A stretch of 64,000 bases of DNA from Nonomuraea montanisoli (GTDB lineage Bacteria > Actinomycetota > Actinomycetes > Streptosporangiales > Streptosporangiaceae), in the NCBI RefSeq assembly GCF_013363975.1, contig NZ_JABWGN010000006.1, positions 1-64,000 on the forward strand, in the 5' to 3' direction. The translations under genes and the position numbers were made by a program. Positions within the stretch are counted from its first letter, which is position 1, and every line of letters starts with the position of its first letter. The notes beneath the pieces were generated by a model that saw nothing but the letters and a program-made list of their open reading frames with translations, had not been told where the DNA came from and searched no databases. Positions 59,808-64,000 of the stretch are shown here, piece by piece.

Positions 59808-60398
59808 TCAGACGCGGGGGCGGCGCGCGTGGAAGACGAACGCCGGCGGCGCGTTCCGCCACACCGTGCGGCTCGGCACCACCTCCTCGAACCGCTCGGC
59901 CAGCAGTGCCCGGAACCGCCGGGCCGACCCCAGCGGGATCGCGTGCACGTACGAGAACGTGGTGAAGGCGGCCGCCGGGCTCATCGCCGAGACGACCGCC
60001 TCCATCAGGCGGTGCTGCAACGCGGCCGGGAACGCCGCCCAGGGCAGGCCGCTCACCACCACGTCCGCCTGGCCGAGCCCCCGCTCGGCGAGCAATCCCG
60101 ACAGCTCCGCCGCGTCGCCGTGCACCACGTCCACCCGGGGGAAGCGGGCCGCCAGCAGGGCCGCCATCGGCGCGTTCAGCTCCACCGCCAGGTGCCGCCC
60201 GCGACCGGCCAGCCGCCGCTGGATCTCCGCGGTGAACGGCCCCGTGCCCGGCCCCAGCTCCACGACCACCGGCTCGCCCCGCTCGGGCACCGGCGCGCAG
60301 ACCGAGCGGGCCAGCCGCCACGAGCTGGGAGCGAACGCGCCGACCCTGATCGGGTCGCGCAGGAACTGACCGAAGAACAACGCGCTGTCGTGAGCCAT
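59808..60398 (-). CDS. class I SAM methyltransferase (phospholipid N-methyltransferase-like)
   Basis: A 196-residue protein. I start at the leaderless ATG 60398, 6 nt after TACGGT; the extension to 60461 has no signal. MAHDSALFFGQFLRDPIRVGAFAPSSWRLARSV is the N-terminal motif of PmtA-like methyltransferases, followed by VVELGPGTGPFTAEIQRRLAG (SAM motif I), VELNAPMAALLAARFP (II) and VVSGLPWAAFP. rRNA-adenine dimethyltransferases look similar; the acceptor could be a phospholipid or an RNA. Monocistronic and convergent with the crotonase gene. Confidence 0.85.
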   Translation of the reverse strand: MAHDSALFFGQFLRDPIRVGAFAPSSWRLARSVCAPVPERGEPVVVELGPGTGPFTAEIQRRLAGRGRHLAVELNAPMAALLAARFPRVDVVHGDAAELSGLLAERGLGQADVVVSGLPWAAFPAALQHRLMEAVVSAMSPAAAFTTFSYVHAIPLGSARRFRALLAERFEEVVPSRTVWRNAPPAFVFHARRPRV

Positions 60399-60528
60399 GC
60401 CCCGACCGTAGGGGCGCCCGGCAGGCCGGCTGATCCGCCGGACGGACGCGGATCCGGCCACTTGGAGGAGGCCGGGTCCTCCGTCCGGAGGATCGGGACA
60501 CGGGGTACGTCCGGATAGTTTTCAGGGC

Positions 60529-62370
60529 ATGCGTTGGCGTGGCGTGGCGCTGGATGCGCTGCCGGCGGTCTCGGGGACCGCACTGGACCTGCTCGTGTCG
60601 GGCGAGGCGGCGGGGATCGGCGACCTGCCCCCGTCCATGACGGTGCCCATGGCGGTGCTGGCCGGACTGCCCCTGGGGCTCCTGCGGACCAGACCGATGT
60701 GGGCGGCCCTGTCCATGGCGGCGTTCCTGATCTTCACCGACCAGGTCGGTTCGTACACCTCCAACACGGCGCAGATCCTCATCTGCGTCGCCGTCGGCAA
60801 CGCCGCCTACCGCTGCCGGCCGCGCGCCGCGGCCCTGTGCGTGGCCGCCGCGATCCTCGCGTCCGGGATCAACATGGCCGACCCGGGCATCGCGTTCACC
60901 CAGAACTCGTGGATGTACGCGGCGCTCGTGCCCGGCTTCCCGGCCCTGGTCGGCGGCTACCTGCGCAGCCGCACGAGCCGCTTCCAGCCGCACGACATCA
61001 CCCCCGACGTGCTGCTCGCCGGCGCCGGGGTGGCCATCGGGGTGCTCAGCACCTGGAGCTCCTGGGGCCTGGGGAGCCCGCCGGTGTGGGTGGTCGGGCT
61101 CCTCGCCGTGTGCGGCGGCCTGTCGCTCGGCGTGGCCCGCCGCCTGCCCGGCATGGTCCTCATCCTCCAGGGCCTGCTGCTCCTGGCCGCCGACCAGTAC
61201 CTGGAGCAGGCGGTCAACTCGTGCCTCGTCCTCACCATGATCGCGCTCGGCGTGTTCGCGCTGCGGGTCGCGTCCTGGACCTGGACCGCGGTGGCGTACG
61301 CGGCCGGGTGCGTCCTCGCCTCCATCGCCGTGGTCGACGCCCAGACCGAGGTCACCCCGTTCCGCGTCGCCGTCCTCATGCTCCTGGTCGTCGCGCCCAT
61401 CGCGATCGGCCGCTACCTCGGCGCCCGGCAGAGCGCGGCCGCCGCCGAGCGGCTGCGCGCGGAGGAGTCCGCGCGCCTCGCCCTCGCCCAGGTACGCGCC
61501 GACCAGCTCGCCGAGCGGGAACGGATCGCCCGCGAGGTGCACGACATCGTCGCCCACCACGTCGGCGCCATGGTGCTGCGGGCCGGCGCCGCCCGCTACG
61601 CCGCACCGCGGGGACCGGTCGCCGACGCGCTCACCGACATCCGCGACACCGGCCACCAGGTGCTGGAGGACCTGCGCGGGCTGCTCGACGTGCTGCGCGA
61701 CCCCGGCGCCCGGCCCGGCCTGCTCGCCGACCCCGCCGACGTGATGCGCGAGTCCGCTGAGAGGATGGCCGCCGCTGGCCTCCTCGTGGACCTCCGCCTG
61801 GACCCCGGCACCGGCCGGGCGCCGCTCGTGGCCCGCGCCTCCGCCGCCCGCATCGTCCAGGAAGGGCTCACCAACGTGCTCAAACACGCCGGACCCGGCA
61901 CCGAGGTCGTGGTGGCCCTCACCGCCCGCGGCAAGGGGCTGGTCGTCGAGATCGCCAACGGCCGCCCGCCGGCGGCCGTCGAGCGCCTGCCGTCCTCGGG
62001 CAGCGGGCTGGCGGGCATGCGGGAACGGGTGCGCGCGCTGGGCGGCACGCTGACGGCGGGGCCGCGCGAGGACGGCGGCTGGCTCCTCACCGCCACCCTC
62101 CCCGGGCCGCCCGGACCCGCCGGGCCCGCGGCTCCCTCCTCCGGCGGCCTGTCCGCCTTCTTCGGCTGCGAGCGCGCGCCCCAGGAGACCGCCGGGCCCG
62201 GCCCCGACGGGGACCTCGCGGACGGAGGCGACCTCGCGGATGACGGCGAGCTCGCGGGCGGTGGCGACCTCGCGGATGACGGCGAGCTCGCGGGCGGTGG
62301 CGAGCTCGCGGGCGGCGGCGGCCCGGTGCGGGGCGCGGGCGGCTCCGCGGCCGGCAAGGGGGCCGCGTGA
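60529..62370 (+). CDS. NarL-type sensor histidine kinase with repetitive C-terminal tail
   Basis: A 613-residue kinase. Leaderless ATG at 60529, 7 nt after TAGTTT. About ten N-terminal hydrophobic segments (1-300) form a membrane sensor. HisKA_3 follows: AEREERIAREVHDIVAHHVGAM-type with His338, then HATPase (EGLTNVLKHAG N box, SGSGLAGMRERVRALGG G box). After the G box come about 90 extra residues, mostly GDLADDGELAGGG repeats, encoded by 18/36-bp DNA repeats. The stop overlaps the regulator start by 4 bp (GTGA). It pairs with the NarL regulator. Confidence 0.88.
   Translation: MRWRGVALDALPAVSGTALDLLVSGEAAGIGDLPPSMTVPMAVLAGLPLGLLRTRPMWAALSMAAFLIFTDQVGSYTSNTAQILICVAVGNAAYRCRPRAAALCVAAAILASGINMADPGIAFTQNSWMYAALVPGFPALVGGYLRSRTSRFQPHDITPDVLLAGAGVAIGVLSTWSSWGLGSPPVWVVGLLAVCGGLSLGVARRLPGMVLILQGLLLLAADQYLEQAVNSCLVLTMIALGVFALRVASWTWTAVAYAAGCVLASIAVVDAQTEVTPFRVAVLMLLVVAPIAIGRYLGARQSAAAAERLRAEESARLALAQVRADQLAERERIAREVHDIVAHHVGAMVLRAGAARYAAPRGPVADALTDIRDTGHQVLEDLRGLLDVLRDPGARPGLLADPADVMRESAERMAAAGLLVDLRLDPGTGRAPLVARASAARIVQEGLTNVLKHAGPGTEVVVALTARGKGLVVEIANGRPPAAVERLPSSGSGLAGMRERVRALGGTLTAGPREDGGWLLTATLPGPPGPAGPAAPSSGGLSAFFGCERAPQETAGPGPDGDLADGGDLADDGELAGGGDLADDGELAGGGELAGGGGPVRGAGGSAAGKGAA
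62209..62316 (+). repeat. 36-bp (18-bp sub-unit) in-frame tandem repeat at the kinase 3' end
   Basis: The 36-bp unit starting GGCGACCTCGCGG and ending CTCGCGGGCGGT is present at 62227-62262 and 62263-62298, with a half unit at 62299-62316 and a degenerate 18-bp half unit before. It translates as GDLADDGELAGG-type repeats, so length changes keep the frame. Confidence 0.9.
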
Positions 62371-63074
62371 TCCGTGTGCTCGTCGCCGACGACCAGGCGC
62401 TCGTCCGGGCCGGCGTCCGCATGCTGCTGCAGGCCGCGGGCGACATGGAGGTGGTCGCCGAGGCGCAGGACGGGGCCGAGGCGGTCCGCCAGGCCGAGCG
62501 CCACGTGCCCGACGTCATCCTCATGGACCTGCGGATGCCCCGCGTGGACGGCCTGGAGGCCATCCGCCGCGTCCTCGCCGCCCGCCCCGCCGCCAGGATC
62601 GTCGTGCTCACCACGTTCGCCGAGGACGCCGACGTGCACGCCGCCCTGCGCGCCGGCGCGGTCGGCTTCCTCGTCAAGGACGACGAGCCCGAGCGCATGG
62701 TGGACGCCGTGCGCAAGGCCGCCGCCGGCGAACAGCTCCTCGCCCCGTCCGTGCTGCGCCGCGTCGTCGAGGGCTTCCTGGCCGCCGGCGACCGCGCCGC
62801 CGCGCCCGCGCCCGCCGGCCTGACCGAACGCGAGCTGGAGGTCCTCGCCCTCGTCGGCACCGGCCTGTCCAACGCCGAGATCGCCGAACGGCTGCACGTC
62901 GGCGTGACCACGGTCAAGACCCACGTCGGCGCCGCCATGGACAAGCTCGGGCTGCGCAACCGCATCCAGGCGGCCGTCGTCGCCCACCGGATGGGCCTGG
63001 TGGACGCCTCCTTCCGTCCCGTGCGCCCCACACGTCATCCCGGGGGCGGACCCGCGAATAACCCGGCAGGCTGA
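62367..63074 (+). CDS. NarL/LuxR-family response regulator
   Basis: A 235-residue regulator. The GTG at 62367 overlaps the kinase stop. Receiver: Asp8/Asp9, phospho-acceptor Asp54 (VILMDLRMP), Thr in VLTTF, Lys in FLVKDD. C-terminal LuxR HTH: LTERELEVLALVGTGLSNAEIAERLHVGVTTVKTHVGAAMDKLGLRNRIQAAV. It should be phosphorylated by the kinase encoded just before. Target genes are not visible, though the downstream membrane gene is a candidate. Confidence 0.93.
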   Translation: MIRVLVADDQALVRAGVRMLLQAAGDMEVVAEAQDGAEAVRQAERHVPDVILMDLRMPRVDGLEAIRRVLAARPAARIVVLTTFAEDADVHAALRAGAVGFLVKDDEPERMVDAVRKAAAGEQLLAPSVLRRVVEGFLAAGDRAAAPAPAGLTERELEVLALVGTGLSNAEIAERLHVGVTTVKTHVGAAMDKLGLRNRIQAAVVAHRMGLVDASFRPVRPTRHPGGGPANNPAG

Positions 63075-63138
63075 CGACCGCCCACGGCCCCGGCCGAAAG
63101 CATGTGGATCCCTCACATCTCCAGGAAGGACCACATCC

Positions 63139-63555
63139 ATGCAGGAGACCGTGGCCACGGCCGCGCCCCGTCAATCCGGGCAGGTGTCCGCCGGGCTGCT
63201 GTACGGGCTGCGCATCGTCGTCGTCGCGCAGGCGGCGTCCCTCCTCGTCGCCGCCTCGCTGGCCGGTCAGGCGGTCGGCGCCGGCGAGGCGATGCGCGAG
63301 GCCCACGTCATGGCCGGGATGGTCGTCCATCTCGTCGCGCTCGTGCAGGTCGTCCTCGCCGTGCTCGTCTGGCGGCCGGGACGCGGGGCGGGCTGGCCCG
63401 CGCTGGCGAGCGTGGCGCTGCTCGTCGTCGGCATGGCCCAGCACGTCACCTGGCTCTGGCTCGGCGCCCACGTGCCGAACGGGGTCGTCCTGTTCGGGCT
63501 GATCACGGCCATGCTCGTCTGGACCTGGTCCCCGCGGGCGGCCGTTCGCCGCTAA
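63139..63555 (+). CDS. four-TM membrane protein of unknown function
   Basis: A 138-residue hydrophobic protein, ATG at 63139 with AGGAAGGA upstream. Segments at about 20-45, 55-78, 85-108 and 112-132 form a small four-helix bundle. HVMAGMVVHLVALVQVVLAV and AQHVTWLWLGAHVPNG contain several His residues, as in small haem or quinone-binding membrane proteins, but nothing is conclusive. It is 64 nt downstream of the NarL regulator and may be its target or co-transcribed. Confidence 0.75.
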   Translation: MQETVATAAPRQSGQVSAGLLYGLRIVVVAQAASLLVAASLAGQAVGAGEAMREAHVMAGMVVHLVALVQVVLAVLVWRPGRGAGWPALASVALLVVGMAQHVTWLWLGAHVPNGVVLFGLITAMLVWTWSPRAAVRR

Positions 63556-63565
63556 CCTCGACCGT

Positions 63566-64000
63566 GTGCATGTGAAGATCTGCGGGCTCAGCGAGCCCGG
63601 CCACGTGGAGACGGCCGTCGAGGCGGGCGCGGACGCCATCGGGTTCGTGCTGACCCGCAGCCCGCGCCGGGTCACCCCCGAACGGGCGGCGGAGCTGGCC
63701 GCGCTGGTGCCCGCCCACGTGCTCACCGTGGGCGTCTTCCGCGGCGAGGACCCGGCCCAGGTGCGCGCGGCGACCCTCGCCGCCGGCCTCCGGGCCGTGC
63801 AGCTGCACGGGCACCACCCGCACGCCGACTTCACGGCGCTGAAGGACCTCGGGCTGACCCTGGTACGGGCCGTGGACGCCGAGGCCGACCTGCGGTGCGG
63901 CGCCTACGACGAGGACCTGCTCATCGTCGACGCGCCCCGCCCCGGCTCGGGGGAGCCGTGGGACTGGGCGGCCGTGCGCGGCCGTCCCTCGGGCCGCTGG
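63566..64000 (+). CDS. trpF: phosphoribosylanthranilate isomerase, truncated by window end
   Basis: An open frame with no stop to the window end: 145 codons seen. GTG at 63566, 7 nt after TAACCT, so leaderless. It opens VHVKICGLSEPGHVETAVEAGADAIGFVLTRSPRRVTPERAAEL, with the catalytic Cys of KICG and the S/T-x-R motif, then TVGVFRGE, AVQLHG, LIVDAPRPGSGEPWDW. TrpF isomerises N-(5'-phosphoribosyl)anthranilate in tryptophan biosynthesis. The usual TrpF catalytic Asp region (VDAPRPGSGE; typically LLDxxxPGGTG) is present in modified form. Unlinked to trpE(G) by 17 kb. Confidence 0.9.
   Translation, partial: MHVKICGLSEPGHVETAVEAGADAIGFVLTRSPRRVTPERAAELAALVPAHVLTVGVFRGEDPAQVRAATLAAGLRAVQLHGHHPHADFTALKDLGLTLVRAVDAEADLRCGAYDEDLLIVDAPRPGSGEPWDWAAVRGRPSGRW

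Noticed and set aside
1..64000. tRNA or rRNA genes
   Set aside because: I scanned for characteristic cloverleaf and rRNA strings and saw none; a dedicated tRNA search was not possible.

Overview
The window is high-GC actinobacterial chromosome. The signs are strong G/C bias at third codon positions, many leaderless GTG/ATG starts sitting 6-8 nt after a TAnnnT-like -10 box, an mshD-like acetyltransferase, secreted DUF1996 and DUF6289-like proteins, and WYL/NarL/MmyB-type regulators. A Streptosporangiales-type actinomycete (Nonomuraea-like) is my best guess, but that is inference. I saw no rRNA, tRNA, CRISPR array, prophage or replication origin.

Layout. 1-5.1 kb: a hypothetical protein, an internally deleted arylamine N-acetyltransferase remnant, a duplicated-module secreted DUF1996 protein, a TPR protein and tandem repeats. 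5.1-11.1 kb: CDF transporter, PrpE-like acyl-CoA synthetase and a 1002-residue NACHT NTPase related to bacterial NLR immune proteins. 11.1-14.3 kb: an OmpR-type two-component system whose regulator and kinase genes are separated by a TnpB-only IS200/IS605-type element with its probable omega-RNA. 14.3-21.5 kb: GT39-like membrane enzyme, SLT lipoprotein, tandem paralogous membrane/coiled-coil genes, MurG paralogue, Ppx/GppA phosphatase and a 52-residue membrane peptide. 21.5-27.3 kb: RsbW-like kinase, TetR with two palindromic operators facing a DHA2 efflux pump, STAS protein, double-GNAT acetyltransferase, S33 hydrolase. 27.3-32.4 kb: a four-gene operon (coiled-coil protein, Cas4/AddB-like Fe-S PD-(D/E)XK nuclease, unknown protein, SF1 helicase) behind an unusually AT-rich palindromic regulatory region. 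32.4-43.7 kb: methyltransferase, ABC-2 exporter, two tandem DUF3311-symporter modules, WYL regulator plus CocE-type hydrolase, small secreted protein, second GT39-like enzyme.

43.7-64 kb: a complete tryptophan attenuator (leaderless trpL, antiterminator, terminator) ahead of fused trpE(G); a degenerate amidohydrolase; a divergent ThyX; a MoaD-like protein with a BNR propeller; a ferredoxin-ferredoxin reductase fusion plus P450; MarR/VOC divergent pair; MmyB-type regulator; flavohaemoglobin; a PuuD-like protein lacking its cysteine nucleophile, followed by an HSL lipase and an enoyl-CoA hydratase; a NarL-type two-component system; and the start of trpF, cut by the window end.

Best candidates for something new: the nuclease-helicase operon at 27.35-32.44 kb and the NACHT protein at 8.05-11.06 kb. 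Other notable items are the TnpB insertion into the two-component operon, the trp attenuator, and several enzymes that have lost canonical catalytic residues.
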